The notes under the pieces: generated by a model | What the model was told of the DNA's origin: nothing | What the model saw: only the letters and a program-made list of their open reading frames with translations | Databases searched by the model: none | Shown here: positions 18,023 to 28,986 of the stretch, piece by piece | How the letters are laid out: each line of letters opens with the position of its first letter | How positions within the stretch are numbered: the stretch's first letter is position 1 | Program-made: the position numbers and the translations under genes | Origin: Synechococcus sp. KORDI-100 | Lineage (GTDB): Bacteria; Cyanobacteriota; Cyanobacteriia; PCC-6307; Cyanobiaceae | DNA: 64,000 nucleotides | NCBI RefSeq assembly: GCF_000737535.1 | Contig: NZ_CP006269.1 | Span: 62,001-126,000 of the forward strand | Direction: 5' to 3'

Positions 18023-18693
18023 CAGCTTCGAAACAGACGCGAATACAACTCAGCATGGGCGAGCTGAGCCATCGATGCACCGACCCCACGACTCCAGAGC
18101 TGTCTTGGGTCCTGGGACTGCAGCCAGGCAGCCTGCTCGGCGATCAGCGGCAGCAACCGTTGCTGAACAATCTGAGCCCTCGAAGGACCGAGTGGCAGCA
18201 ACCGCACTGCAGCGCTGAGTTGATTGGCCACCCATCCATAGAGATAACCCTGCGTCATGTCGGGAAGGGAAACATCCAGCGCAACCGCCGCCCATGCCCA
18301 CGCTGATGGCCAGCTCAACGGCATCGCCTGGGGCAGCGGGTGTCCCATCTCGCTCATCAGTTGAAGCAGCGATGCACCCATCTGGGTCTGCTGCGCGCGC
18401 ACGTCAGCCGACTCTCGGTTGGCCAGCAGCCAGGAGTCCTGATCCATCAGCCAATGGCGTGCCTGCTGGTCGCCATGGTCCTGCCATTGCCGCAGAGCCT
18501 CCGACAGGCCCCTGAGCGCCGCTGCCTCGAGACGAAGCGCTCCCTGCCGCAGTTCAGCCTCGAGCCAGTCCTGAACCTGACGCTCGTCGTTGAGGGTGGC
18601 GGCCTGAATGAGCACTTCCAAACCCTCTGAATAACTGAAGGCACCAACCGGCAGGGCCGGACTGACGAGCTGGAGCAGTGCGAGGGACGTCAT
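18022..18693 (-). CDS. ureF: Urease accessory protein UreF
   Basis: A 223-aa helical accessory protein that joins UreD and UreG on the apo-urease and acts in the activation complex. The start [26 protein letters not shown] is the hallmark UreF N-terminus, so the ATG at 18693 is chosen and the much longer frame to 19023 is rejected. Its start shares bases with the ureE stop (TGATG), and its end abuts ureG, so the three genes are translationally coupled. Confidence 0.93.
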   Translation of the reverse strand: MTSLALLQLVSPALPVGAFSYSEGLEVLIQAATLNDERQVQDWLEAELRQGALRLEAAALRGLSEALRQWQDHGDQQARHWLMDQDSWLLANRESADVRAQQTQMGASLLQLMSEMGHPLPQAMPLSWPSAWAWAAVALDVSLPDMTQGYLYGWVANQLSAAVRLLPLGPSRAQIVQQRLLPLIAEQAAWLQSQDPRQLWSRGVGASMAQLAHAELYSRLFRS

Positions 18694-19145
18694 CAGTGGT
18701 GGTGCCCTTCGTAGGCCCCGCCCTCCGGCTGAAATGCCTGCTTGCATGGGCGTACGTGCAAACCCCGCCCCACGAGCATCGCCGCAAGCACAGGATCGTC
18801 GAGCAGAAGCAGTCGATCGGGCTGCAGGTCCAGCGCCACATGGCGATTGCCCAGGTGGTAGGCAGCCTGAAGCAGTTTCAGAGGTGACTCCGCACGCACC
18901 TCCAGAAGCCGCTCCTCGGCAGCCATCACCCGGACAAGATTGGAATCCTGACGATCGGAGAGAAGGTCGCCCGGAACCAGAGGGCCCTGTCTGGGCAACT
19001 GCAACAACACCTCCCGGCCACACAGCGTGGTGCGACGACCTCGCATCGACGTGCGCTGCTCAGCCGTCAGCGGCAGTGTCAGACCATCCACTGCCCCCGG
19101 GCGCTGACCATGACGCCGCTCCAGAACAATCACCGTCTCGCCCAT
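18693..19145 (-). CDS. ureE: Urease accessory nickel chaperone UreE
   Basis: A 150-aa UreE that delivers nickel to the urease activation complex. The N-terminal domain starts METVIVLERR-like (MGETVIVLERRHGQ), followed by the metal-binding C-terminal half with YHLGNRHVAL and LLLLDDPVLAAML. The tail ends GGAYEGHHH, a much shorter histidine tail than in Klebsiella UreE. The ATG at 19145 fits homologues; an in-frame start at 19190 is possible. It is the first gene of the ureEFG unit and is divergent from ureD. Confidence 0.9.
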   Translation of the reverse strand: MGETVIVLERRHGQRPGAVDGLTLPLTAEQRTSMRGRRTTLCGREVLLQLPRQGPLVPGDLLSDRQDSNLVRVMAAEERLLEVRAESPLKLLQAAYHLGNRHVALDLQPDRLLLLDDPVLAAMLVGRGLHVRPCKQAFQPEGGAYEGHHH

Positions 19146-19258
19146 GCCAGTCGATCCAGCTTCGAGGAGCCTGCCCAGCTCGACCACCATTTTTGGTGTG
19201 CAACGCTACTGATCCGTGGGGTCTCCCATGCCGAACGTGGGTACCACGCGACACTGCA

Positions 19259-20194
19259 ATGAAGGGACCTGATCCGTGGCATGGCTCCTGCAAACTGCAG
19301 TTCCTCAGCACCGAGAACGGAACCGTCCACCAGGGTGGCTGCAGCGCGCCGTTCAAGTTGCTCCGGGCTGAGCAGGGGGGAGATGGCCGTTGTGAACTGC
19401 CTTTGCTCCACACCGCAGGCGGACTGGTGGGAGGCGATCGCCTCAACATCGATCTGACGCTTGAATCCAACAGCCGAGCACTGGTCACCAGTGTTGCTGC
19501 CCAGAAGGTGTACGGCTCCGTCGGTCGCAGCCGCCTGCATCCGCAGGGAGCCTGGTCTCACCAGAGGATGAGGGGCCAACTGAAAGCCGGCAGCGACCTG
19601 GAGTGGTTGCCCCAGGAACTCGTGCTCTACGCAGGCGCCCTGCTGGAACAACAGCTGACGGTGACACTGCCTTGGGATGCTTCATTTCTCAGTGCCGAGA
19701 TCGTGCGTCTCGGACGCACCGCAGCAGGTGAAACCCTCGACCGCGGCTGCTGGAGAACCAGCCTGGCCCTGCAGCGCAGTGACGGCGTCGACCACCGCTG
19801 GGAGATGGTGGATCGACTGGAACTGGGAGGCAGCAATCTCAAGAGCGTGCACGGCTTAGCCGGTGCACCGGTCTTCGGCTCCCTGGTTTGGGCAGCGCCG
19901 ATGCATCTCGAGCCAGCGGCGATGACCTCTCTGCTCGAGGGAACTCGTGAGGATCGCTGCGGCCTGGAGGGAGTGATGCGCTGCAGTGCGCTGCAACAGG
20001 GAATGGTCGCCCGTTATGCCGGCCACTCAAGCCGTGATGCTCGATTCTGGTTCAGCCGCATCTGGTCCAGAACCAGAAGCCTGCGGGGACTTCAGCCAGC
20101 GAGGATTCCGCGTGTCTGGCCCTTGCAGGAAGAGCCATTGCGGCGACAAACGTTCACATCAAACGCTCAAACGGCTGCGGCAGGGACAAACTGA
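19259..20194 (+). CDS. ureD: Urease accessory protein UreD
   Basis: A 311-aa scaffold (UreD/UreH) that binds apo-urease and recruits UreF and UreG. Family blocks are WHGSCKLQFL, GTVHQGGCSAPFKLLRA, LPLLHTAGGLVGGDRL and ALVTSVAAQKVYGS. The ATG at 19259 (MKGPDPWHGS) fits this start; the frame is open far upstream, to 18734, where it only shadows ureE. It heads the plus-strand ureDABC unit. The 113 bp to the divergent ureE start must contain promoters for both halves of the cluster. Confidence 0.92.
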   Translation: MKGPDPWHGSCKLQFLSTENGTVHQGGCSAPFKLLRAEQGGDGRCELPLLHTAGGLVGGDRLNIDLTLESNSRALVTSVAAQKVYGSVGRSRLHPQGAWSHQRMRGQLKAGSDLEWLPQELVLYAGALLEQQLTVTLPWDASFLSAEIVRLGRTAAGETLDRGCWRTSLALQRSDGVDHRWEMVDRLELGGSNLKSVHGLAGAPVFGSLVWAAPMHLEPAAMTSLLEGTREDRCGLEGVMRCSALQQGMVARYAGHSSRDARFWFSRIWSRTRSLRGLQPARIPRVWPLQEEPLRRQTFTSNAQTAAAGTN

Positions 20195-20212
20195 AACCGA
20201 GCGAGGCTCTCC

Positions 20213-20515
20213 ATGTATCTCAGTCCGCAGGAAAAGGACAAGCTCCTGATCGTGACCGCTGCCCTGCTGGCTGAACGCCGCCTTGGCAGGGGGTTGAAGC
20301 TCAACCACCCTGAAGCTGTGGCCTGGCTCAGCTTTCTCGTCCTCGAAGGTGCGCGTGATGGCCGAACCGTTGCGGAGCTGATGCAGGAGGGCAGCACCTG
20401 GCTCAACAAGGATCAGGTGATGGAGGGGGTGCCCGAACTGGTGCACGAGGTTCAGATCGAGGCGGTTTTTCCAGACGGCACCAAGCTCGTCACCCTGCAC
20501 GACCCAATTCGCTGA
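20213..20515 (+). CDS. ureA: Urease gamma subunit UreA
   Basis: The 100-aa gamma subunit of nickel urease, full length for the family. It starts [23 protein letters not shown] and contains [21 protein letters not shown] and [22 protein letters not shown], all diagnostic. It lies 18 bp after ureD and 11 bp before ureB. The three separate subunits are the usual bacterial arrangement. Confidence 0.97.
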   Translation: MYLSPQEKDKLLIVTAALLAERRLGRGLKLNHPEAVAWLSFLVLEGARDGRTVAELMQEGSTWLNKDQVMEGVPELVHEVQIEAVFPDGTKLVTLHDPIR

Positions 20516-20526
20516 GGACGTACCGA

Positions 20527-20847
20527 ATGTCACCCCTGATTCCCGGCGAACTGCTCGCTGAACCCGGCGAACTCGAACTCAACGCCGGTCGCCCAGTCAC
20601 CACCATCCATGTCGCCAACAGCGGCGATCGTCCGGTTCAGGTGGGTTCCCACTTCCATTTCTTCGAAGCCAACGCAGCGCTGCAGTTCGATCGAACTGCA
20701 GCGCGCGGACAGCGGCTTGACATCCCTGCCGGCACCGCCATCCGCTTTGAACCCGGCGACAGCCGCGACGTGAACCTGATCCCCTTCGCCGGTGATCGGC
20801 GTGCCATCGGCTTCAACGGACAGATCAACGGACCCCTCGACGCCTGA
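20527..20847 (+). CDS. ureB: Urease beta subunit UreB
   Basis: The 106-aa beta subunit, starting [19 protein letters not shown]. Diagnostic blocks are [34 protein letters not shown] and [16 protein letters not shown]. It forms the (alpha-beta-gamma)3 core with UreA and UreC. The stop is 3 bp before the ureC start, so translation is very likely coupled. Confidence 0.97.
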   Translation: MSPLIPGELLAEPGELELNAGRPVTTIHVANSGDRPVQVGSHFHFFEANAALQFDRTAARGQRLDIPAGTAIRFEPGDSRDVNLIPFAGDRRAIGFNGQINGPLDA

Positions 20848-20850
20848 CCC

Positions 20851-22560
<1,710 letters not shown>

Positions 22561-22562
22561 CC

Positions 22563-24143
22563 TCAGGGCACCTCTTTCAGGCCTGGTTCCAGCTGCTCGA
22601 GCTGCTCCATGGTCAGGCTGGAACGCATCAGCAGCGGTAAGGGGTCGCTGCCGGCGCTGAAGCCGGCATTGCCAGGCGGCGCCAGAGGTGATGTATCACT
22701 ACGGCCCAGCAGATGGCGATCAAAGAACAACTTGGCCATTCCCCTGAGTTCAGTCCGGGCCAGTGGCTGATCAGGTCCGGTGACAACAGGCGGCAGCGTG
22801 GATGTGGCATCCAGAAACGAGAGATGGGTGCCGTTTTTCTGGACCGCCAGCACCGAACCTGGCTGACGGATGGCTGTGAAAGGGCTGAGCTGCTGAGACA
22901 CCGGCGGTGCAAACACATCCTTCATGCCAGCGATGATCAGCATCGGAACTCCGACCTGTGACATGGAACCGCTGCTGAAGATGGGATTGGTGACCGGGTT
23001 CACTGCGACAGCAGCTTTGACCCGTGGGTCACGAAAACTTGTCTGCTCCACCACCCGATTGGGGGCGGTGCACTGCCAGACAATGGCTGGGTTGAGCACC
23101 ACCGTGTTCGGATCGTCGAGCTGACGGCATCCCTGCACGAGATGGGGCCAATCGAGCGTCGCCCCAGCCAGGGCCGTCACCGTGTAACCACCGAGAGACT
23201 GACCGAGAACGCCGACGCGCTTGGTGTCCACCCGGTTTCCCCAGCGCTCCTGAATTTGATCAATCAGTTCACTGACCGTGATGGGTTGGCGATACCAGGC
23301 ATTCGCCGGAGGAATAGCCCCTGTTCCCTCGATCGCCGCCGTCTCCGTGTCCGCACTGGTGAAAGGCAGATTGAGAGCAGCCACGGCATAGCCATGGCTG
23401 GCGAGCGTGTCCCCGACGTACAGAAGAGCGTTCATATCGGTGTTCAGACCAGGAACAAGAACCACCAGGGGCGCCTTGCTCTCAGCCGTTGCAGTGGTCG
23501 GCAGATACAGCGCGGACTTGATGCTCTTGGCGACACGGCCTGCGAACGTGAACGGCAACTGTTGAAAAGCGACGCTGCCGTTCAGGCCTGCCAGCTTGAG
23601 ATCAGGTCCGCTCGTTGGGGCTCCACCCAGTCCCGACAGTCCGGCGAAGAGCTTGTTCTGAAGGTTGTAATCCTGTTTGAGTGTGCGCAGAAGAGATGCC
23701 AACGCGCCGACATTGATCGGGATGTTCGTTGTGGGATACGCCTCCAGCACTGAAACGATGCGAAGGCTCTCAGACGATGAGGCCCCGAGAATCAAGGCGG
23801 AGCTCAGTGCATTTTTCGCAACATTCGCCGGCTGATTGATGACCTTCGCAAGTTGCTGGACCGTTCGTCGACCAAGGGCTGTGCCGAGGTAGTTGGACGC
23901 CATCACGGCATTGACAGGAGCCGACTGGTTCAACGCGGCACGCAGCGAGGTTCGCTCCGACGGTTTCAACAAGCGCAGAACCTCACGAAGCTTTGGTCCA
24001 GGGGGGTCACCAGCCGCAAAACCGGCAAGCTCAGCAATCGGTATCGAACGTTCAAACTCTCCGAACTGAAAGCTGATCTGATCAGCGGACAGGGCCGGAA
24101 CAGCGAGGGCGGACAGTCCAATCGCCGCAAGGAAGGAACGCAT
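22563..24143 (-). CDS. Exported alpha/beta hydrolase with DUF1400 N-terminal domain
   Basis: A 526-aa protein with a signal peptide (MRSFLAAIGLSALAVPALSA), a DUF1400-like N-terminal region (ISFQFGEFERSIPIAELAGFA, LREVLRLL), and a C-terminal alpha/beta hydrolase domain. The nucleophile elbow is GQSLGGYT, and LVVLVPGLNTDMNAL gives the oxyanion strand. A late HLSFLDA may hold the catalytic His. The family is common in cyanobacteria and is often annotated as platelet-activating-factor acetylhydrolase-like or dienelactone hydrolase-like; the substrate is unknown. It is a standalone gene convergent on ureC. Confidence 0.8.
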   Translation of the reverse strand: MRSFLAAIGLSALAVPALSADQISFQFGEFERSIPIAELAGFAAGDPPGPKLREVLRLLKPSERTSLRAALNQSAPVNAVMASNYLGTALGRRTVQQLAKVINQPANVAKNALSSALILGASSSESLRIVSVLEAYPTTNIPINVGALASLLRTLKQDYNLQNKLFAGLSGLGGAPTSGPDLKLAGLNGSVAFQQLPFTFAGRVAKSIKSALYLPTTATAESKAPLVVLVPGLNTDMNALLYVGDTLASHGYAVAALNLPFTSADTETAAIEGTGAIPPANAWYRQPITVSELIDQIQERWGNRVDTKRVGVLGQSLGGYTVTALAGATLDWPHLVQGCRQLDDPNTVVLNPAIVWQCTAPNRVVEQTSFRDPRVKAAVAVNPVTNPIFSSGSMSQVGVPMLIIAGMKDVFAPPVSQQLSPFTAIRQPGSVLAVQKNGTHLSFLDATSTLPPVVTGPDQPLARTELRGMAKLFFDRHLLGRSDTSPLAPPGNAGFSAGSDPLPLLMRSSLTMEQLEQLEPGLKEVP

Positions 24144-24196
24144 CACAAAAACGGCACTGCTGAGGAGACCCTATAAAAGGCAAGCAGACGTGTCAC

Positions 24197-24222
24197 GGGG
24201 CAAAGGAATGAATCCTTGCCCC
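24197..24222. terminator. Hairpin in the gap before the ATP-grasp operon
   Basis: A roughly 10-bp stem (GGGGCAAAGGA with TCCTTGCCCC, one bulged A) lies between the divergent hydrolase gene and the ATP-grasp operon. No strong T-run follows. It may be a terminator or part of a leader. Confidence 0.35.
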
Positions 24223-24315
24223 TGGAGATCCATCAACCGATCAGCTGTTCAGTAGCGATTGAAACCTGAACCTTCCGGTCATCACTTTTTGATGTGACCA
24301 AGGATCCGCCAGGTG

Positions 24316-25770
24316 ATGTTCACCCAATACCGGCCGACAAAGGGATATGACGAATACTTCTGCCGGGAGCGACAGGAGCCTCGGGCAGATCTCGAACCAC
24401 TGCTCTCCACCCTTGGCCAGCTCGGACTCTCGGAACTGAATCGAAACCATGCGTCCGCCAGCCATCTTCTGCGCAGGCTCGGAGCCACCTTTCGCCTGAA
24501 TGGCAGTGGGAGACAGGGCGGGGAACGAATCCTGCCGTTTGACCCCCTCCCACGCCTGATCCACCGAAACGACTGGTCCACTCTTGAACAGGGTCTGTTT
24601 CAACGCCTCGAGGCGATTGATCTGTTTCTGAACGACGTCTACGGAGACCAACACATCCTCAACGACGGCGTCATCCCCCGCGAAGACGTCGAGAGTTCTC
24701 AGGGGTGGCGCCCCCAGATGAAAGGCATCCAACTCCCACTCAATCGCTGGTGCCACATCTCAGGGCTTGATCTGATCCGGGATGGTGAAGGCACATGGAG
24801 GGTTCTGGAAGACAATCTTCGCTGCCCGTCAGGCGTCGCGTACTTCCTTGAAAACCGGCGGGTGATGAAACGTCTGTTTCCAAGTCTGTTTCGATCGCGA
24901 ACCGTTCAACCGATCGACGACTACCCCTCACATCTCCTGAGAACGTTGCAGGATCTGGCTCCATGGAGTGATTCACCCAGGGTTGTGTTACTCACTCCAG
25001 GGGTCTTCAACAGTGCCTATTTCGAACACAGTTATCTCGCTCAACAGATGGGTATCACCCTCGTCGAAGGCAGAGATTTGATGTGTGAAAACGGTCGTGT
25101 CTGGATGCGCAGCACAGGAGGACTCGAGCCAGTGGATGTGATCTACAGAAGGATCGATGACGACTTCCTTGATCCAACCGTCTTCCGACGTGACTCGATG
25201 CTCGGCGTGCCAGGAATGATGGACGTCATGCGTCATGGACGACTTGCGATTGCCAATGCTCCAGGAACAGGAGTTGCCGACGACAAATTGATTTATGCCT
25301 ATCTACCGACAATCATTCGCTACTACCTGGATCAGGAACCAATCATTGAAAACGTCCCAACGTATCTCTGTTCGAGACCAGATGATCAGACTTACGTGCT
25401 CGAGCATTTAAAGGATCTTGTGGTCAAATCAGTTGCCGAAGCGGGTGGTTATGGCATGCTGATCGGTCCACACGCGTCAGCAGATGAAATCGAAAGTTTC
25501 GTCGCCAAGATCAAAGCGAATCCTCGTAATTTCATCGCTCAACCCACGTTAGAACTATCCACGGTTCCCTCCCTGAGCGACGGTGAACTCTATCCCTGCC
25601 ACGTTGATCTACGCCCCTATGTTCTGCGTGGAAAAACCAATTGGGTGAGTCCCGGCGGTTTAACACGCGTTGCCCTCAAGCGCGGATCCTTGGTTGTGAA
25701 TTCCTCCCAGGGTGGTGGCTGCAAAGACACCTGGGTTGTCAGTGACAGCCAGGAGAACACGCTGTGCTGA
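24316..25770 (+). CDS. Circularly permuted ATP-grasp family protein
   Basis: A 484-aa member of the circularly permuted ATP-grasp family (formerly DUF404/DUF407). Visible blocks are YRPTKGYDEYF, RLEAIDLFLNDVYGDQHIL, VLEDNLRCPSGVAYFLENR, GPHASADEIESF and the C-terminal LRPYVLRGKTNWVSPGGLTRVAL. Such proteins are predicted to form peptide or amide bonds. It is the first of three overlapping genes with an alpha-E protein and a transglutaminase-like protein, a conserved trio proposed to make or process a peptide. The product is unknown. The ATG at 24316 follows an in-frame GTG. Confidence 0.88.
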   Translation: MFTQYRPTKGYDEYFCRERQEPRADLEPLLSTLGQLGLSELNRNHASASHLLRRLGATFRLNGSGRQGGERILPFDPLPRLIHRNDWSTLEQGLFQRLEAIDLFLNDVYGDQHILNDGVIPREDVESSQGWRPQMKGIQLPLNRWCHISGLDLIRDGEGTWRVLEDNLRCPSGVAYFLENRRVMKRLFPSLFRSRTVQPIDDYPSHLLRTLQDLAPWSDSPRVVLLTPGVFNSAYFEHSYLAQQMGITLVEGRDLMCENGRVWMRSTGGLEPVDVIYRRIDDDFLDPTVFRRDSMLGVPGMMDVMRHGRLAIANAPGTGVADDKLIYAYLPTIIRYYLDQEPIIENVPTYLCSRPDDQTYVLEHLKDLVVKSVAEAGGYGMLIGPHASADEIESFVAKIKANPRNFIAQPTLELSTVPSLSDGELYPCHVDLRPYVLRGKTNWVSPGGLTRVALKRGSLVVNSSQGGGCKDTWVVSDSQENTLC

Positions 25771-26747
25771 GTCGCGTTGCAGACTCTTTGTACTGGATTA
25801 ATCGCTACATCGAGAGAGCAGAAAATATTTCGCGCTTTCTTGAAGTGAGTGAATCAATGGCTCTGGATTGCCCACCGGGAAGCGCCGAACCATGGCTGCC
25901 GTTGATCGACGCCAGCGGTGATCGGCGCTTTTTTGATCAACGCTATCCCAATGGTTCACCAAGCGATGTCATGACATTCCTACTCTTGGATCGGGACAAT
26001 TCAAATAGCATTGTCAGCTGTATCGATAATGCCAGAGAAAATGCAAGACAGATCCGCGATGTAATCACCACAGAGATGTGGGAGCAATTGAATGATCTCT
26101 ACTGGTGTGTTCAGGATGGTGAAGCGTTATGGCAGGAACCTGATCAGGAACAGTTGCGGACGATTCGACGCGGCTGCCAACTGTTCTTTGGGATCACAGA
26201 TGTCACGCTGAGTCGAGATCAGGCCTGGCTATTCAGTCGTCTTGGACGCCTGATTGAGCGTGCCGACAAAACATCCAGAATTCTCGACGTGAAATACTTC
26301 TTGCTTCTGCCAGCGCCAACGGAAGTTGGCGGTGTACTGGACGAACTGCAGTGGATTTCACTGCTGCGCACTGCAGGTGCTTATCAGATGTACAGGCAGC
26401 GTGTTCAGCAATCCATCACACCGGCATCCGTCGCGCGTTTCCTGCTGCTGGATCCGATCTTCCCAAGATCTGTGCGCTTTTGTTTGCAGGAGATCAACGA
26501 CACATTGCGGCAGATTCAACAACAACCCCCATCAGGGCCTCCGGACGACCTGGAATGCTTACGTGGTCAGCTGCTGGCGAAGTGGAGTTATGTACGCATC
26601 GACTCGCTGATCAACAATGGGCTCCATGAAGCGATTGACCAGCTTCAAACCGATCTCAATCAACTCCACCAACTGATTCACGACAGCTATTTCGTTGTCA
26701 CGGATTTCGGCTCCGCTCCCAGGGATCCCTCATGCGCGCTCAGTTAG
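25764..26747 (+). CDS. Alpha-E domain protein (DUF403)
   Basis: A 327-aa all-helical protein starting LSRVADSLYWINRYIERAENISRFLEV, the signature of the alpha-E domain. A second helical repeat has LFSRLGRLIERADKTSRILDVKYF. It begins with GTG inside the end of the ATP-grasp gene, and ends inside the transglutaminase gene. The domain almost always accompanies circularly permuted ATP-grasp proteins and is presumed to be its partner. No catalytic residues are assigned in the family that I know of. Confidence 0.88.
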   Translation: MLSRVADSLYWINRYIERAENISRFLEVSESMALDCPPGSAEPWLPLIDASGDRRFFDQRYPNGSPSDVMTFLLLDRDNSNSIVSCIDNARENARQIRDVITTEMWEQLNDLYWCVQDGEALWQEPDQEQLRTIRRGCQLFFGITDVTLSRDQAWLFSRLGRLIERADKTSRILDVKYFLLLPAPTEVGGVLDELQWISLLRTAGAYQMYRQRVQQSITPASVARFLLLDPIFPRSVRFCLQEINDTLRQIQQQPPSGPPDDLECLRGQLLAKWSYVRIDSLINNGLHEAIDQLQTDLNQLHQLIHDSYFVVTDFGSAPRDPSCALS

Positions 26748-27631
26748 ATCACCGCCTGACTTACACCTACAACGCCCAGGTGAGCCTTGGTGAACACCGG
26801 CTGTGTCTACGTCCAAGAGGTCAAGGACACCAGCGTTTGATTGAGCATCATCTGGCCGTCACACCGCAACCATCCCACAGTCACGACCTGTTGGCAGCGA
26901 GCGGTGATGCCATTCAGCGGGTGCGGTTCTTGGGGTCAACCGATGAACTCATGATCCATGCCAGCAGCCTGGTGGAAACCGTCCTAACGACACCCCTGCT
27001 GGATTGCTTCAACGGATTGGAGCCTCCACTTCCGTACCCAAGAGGTCACCTGAATTCCGATCTTCAAGGAGCACTGGAAGGCTGGCTTCCGAACGGCCAG
27101 CACGACCCATCGGCCGTGGAATTGGCGCAGGACGCCCTGATGGGAAGCAATCAACAGGCCATCCCCTTCCTGCAGCAGCTGATGGAGATGATTCAGGATC
27201 GTGTCAAATACACCCAGCGGCACATCGGCCCAGCGTGGCCGGCAGGTCGAACGCTGAGGGAAAGAGTGGGATCCTGCCGTGATCTCGCCATGCTCATGGT
27301 CGAATGCAGCAGAACCGTGGGATTGCCAGCTCGTTTCGTCAGCGGTTATCACCTGGCCGATCCAGCACCCGAGAGTTACGACCTGCATGCCTGGGCTGAA
27401 ATTTATCTGCCCGGAGCTGGGTGGCGGGGATTTGATCCCAGCGCAGGTTGTGAAATCAGCGATCGCTACATCGTGTTGGCGACATCATCAAAACCTGCAC
27501 TGACAGCAGCTGTCAGTGGCACCTTCAGTGGGCCACCTGGAACGAGGAGTGAGTTGTCATGGACGATCGAAGCCTCGACCGACCATGACAACTCAGCTTC
27601 AGCATTCAAAGACGTTGTTCACGCCGCTTGA
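26732..27631 (+). CDS. Transglutaminase-like cysteine peptidase family protein
   Basis: A 299-aa protein with a beta-rich N-terminal domain (LDHRLTYTYNAQVSLGEHRLCLRP) and a transglutaminase core. The triad is intact: Cys in RERVGSCRDLAMLMVE, His in YDLHAWAEIYL, and Asp in GWRGFDPSAGC. In bacteria these domains are usually peptidases or amidases. It overlaps the alpha-E gene by 16 bp, completing the trio. It overlaps the convergent cupin gene by 13 bp at the 3' end. No signal peptide is present, so the trio acts in the cytoplasm. Confidence 0.88.
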   Translation: MRAQLDHRLTYTYNAQVSLGEHRLCLRPRGQGHQRLIEHHLAVTPQPSHSHDLLAASGDAIQRVRFLGSTDELMIHASSLVETVLTTPLLDCFNGLEPPLPYPRGHLNSDLQGALEGWLPNGQHDPSAVELAQDALMGSNQQAIPFLQQLMEMIQDRVKYTQRHIGPAWPAGRTLRERVGSCRDLAMLMVECSRTVGLPARFVSGYHLADPAPESYDLHAWAEIYLPGAGWRGFDPSAGCEISDRYIVLATSSKPALTAAVSGTFSGPPGTRSELSWTIEASTDHDNSASAFKDVVHAA

Positions 27632-28104
27632 AGCTCCGGCCAGAGCTGAGGTCGTGGTGCTGATGTGGATGTGACAGCCATCAATGCTGGTATCTCAGCG
27701 CTGTTGTAGACACGGAATTCATCCACCAACGAAACACCGGGCTCTCGGACAGCTTGGTTGAGCACCACCGAGCCATCGGGATCAGAGATCGAGCGATGGA
27801 AAGTTCCGGGAGGAATCCGAAGAATATCCCCACCGCTATCGAGACGAACAATGTGGAACGGAACGGACCAGGCGAGATTCACGAGATAGAAGGTGCGACC
27901 TCCGCTGGCAGCAAGCAGATTGTCTTCCTGGTGGGGATGAAGATAAAACTGCCAGGCGCCGGATTTGGGATCGTCGGGGGGGCTCACGGCGGGCCCTGAG
28001 TGCACAACGAGATCTCTGGCGTTGGATGAACCCACCGTCACATCGAAAAACCTGACGGCTGGAGTGTCCCGGAAACGCTTGCAGGGCAAACGTTCAAACA
28101 TCGC
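27619..28104 (-). CDS. Cupin-like protein
   Basis: A 161-aa single-domain beta-barrel protein. Cupin features are WQFYLHPHQEDNLLAASGGRTFYLV (motif 1 with HPH and later Glu/Asp) and ILRIPPGTFHRSIS (motif 2 with His). It resembles dTDP-sugar epimerase-like cupins in having IPPGTFH, but it is short and lacks a clear active-site set. The ATG at 28104 starts MFERLPCKRF; the frame is open to 28146. The function is not assigned. It is convergent with the transglutaminase gene. Confidence 0.65.
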   Translation of the reverse strand, partial: AMFERLPCKRFRDTPAVRFFDVTVGSSNARDLVVHSGPAVSPPDDPKSGAWQFYLHPHQEDNLLAASGGRTFYLVNLAWSVPFHIVRLDSGGDILRIPPGTFHRSISDPDGSVVLNQAVREPGVSLVDEFRVYNSAEIPALMAVTSTSAPRPQLWPELQAA

Positions 28105-28211
28105 TTTAACCCGTAGAACCAGAACCGAGCCCCTCATAGGGAACAATCCTCAGGACAGTCGTCGTCGTTGCGACGGTTTTCACACGAAACTGATCTGACT
28201 GCGTTTGAGAG

Positions 28212-28946
28212 ATGCTCGAGCGATCCGTGTCCATCAGACGACGCTCCTTTTTGCTGGGTAGCGGCCTCACAGCCCTTGGCCTGACTGGCGACAACCTGGG
28301 CGCATCGCCTGTCGCAGCGGAGGAAACACTGCGGTCGTGTCGTCCTGATGACCCCCTGGAGGCTCTGAAAAATGGCAACGATCGCTTCGCGGCCGCCTGG
28401 CAAAACAAAAACAGAGCCTCCACACCACAGGACAGGGCCCAGGTGATGGCCAGCATGTGGCTTGACCACTGCTTCCTGCCATCAAGCGTGCTGGACACAG
28501 GTCAGGCCCCTTGGGCAACGATCCTGACCTGCGCTGATTCACGCGTCTCTCCGGAGTGGGTTTTCGATGCTGCGCCCTCCGATCTGTTCGTGATTCGCAG
28601 CGCCGGCAACACGGCGTTTGATGAAGCGGTTGCATCCATCGAATACAGCGTTGAAGTTCTGAAAACCCAGTTGATCATGGTGATGGGGCACAGTTCCTGC
28701 GGGGCGGTGGACGCTGCTCGGCGCAGCGAACCACTCAGCCCCCTGCTGGAACGGCTCGTGGGGCCAATCCGAAGCTGTCTCAACGCAGAGGACGACCTGG
28801 AAGCTTCGGTGAAGAGCAATGCCTGGAATACAGCACAACAATTGACCGAAAAAAGTGACCTGATCGGCAAAGCAATCACCGAAAACAAACTCCAGATTGT
28901 TGTCAGTTACTTCAACATCAGCAATGGCGTCGTCAGCCTGATCTGA
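28212..28946 (+). CDS. Tat-exported beta-class carbonic anhydrase
   Basis: A 244-aa enzyme interconverting CO2 and bicarbonate. The zinc ligands C107, H160 and C163 (TCADSRVSPEW and MGHSSCGAV) and the D109-R111 dyad are intact. The N-terminus has a twin-arginine signal, SIRRRSFLLGSGLTALG, followed by a hydrophobic stretch and a probable cleavage after VAA. It should therefore act in the periplasm or thylakoid lumen, like EcaB-type enzymes and unlike the carboxysomal shell enzyme. It has about 107 bp upstream, divergent from the cupin, and could share a promoter region. Confidence 0.88.
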   Translation: MLERSVSIRRRSFLLGSGLTALGLTGDNLGASPVAAEETLRSCRPDDPLEALKNGNDRFAAAWQNKNRASTPQDRAQVMASMWLDHCFLPSSVLDTGQAPWATILTCADSRVSPEWVFDAAPSDLFVIRSAGNTAFDEAVASIEYSVEVLKTQLIMVMGHSSCGAVDAARRSEPLSPLLERLVGPIRSCLNAEDDLEASVKSNAWNTAQQLTEKSDLIGKAITENKLQIVVSYFNISNGVVSLI

Positions 28947-28986
28947 GAGAATGGCCTCATTCTCAAGCCTTGGACAAGCGAGCTCA

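Noticed and set aside
18734-19258. Long upstream extension of the ureD frame
   Set aside because: It only shadows ureE on the other strand; UreD homology begins after the ATG at 19259.
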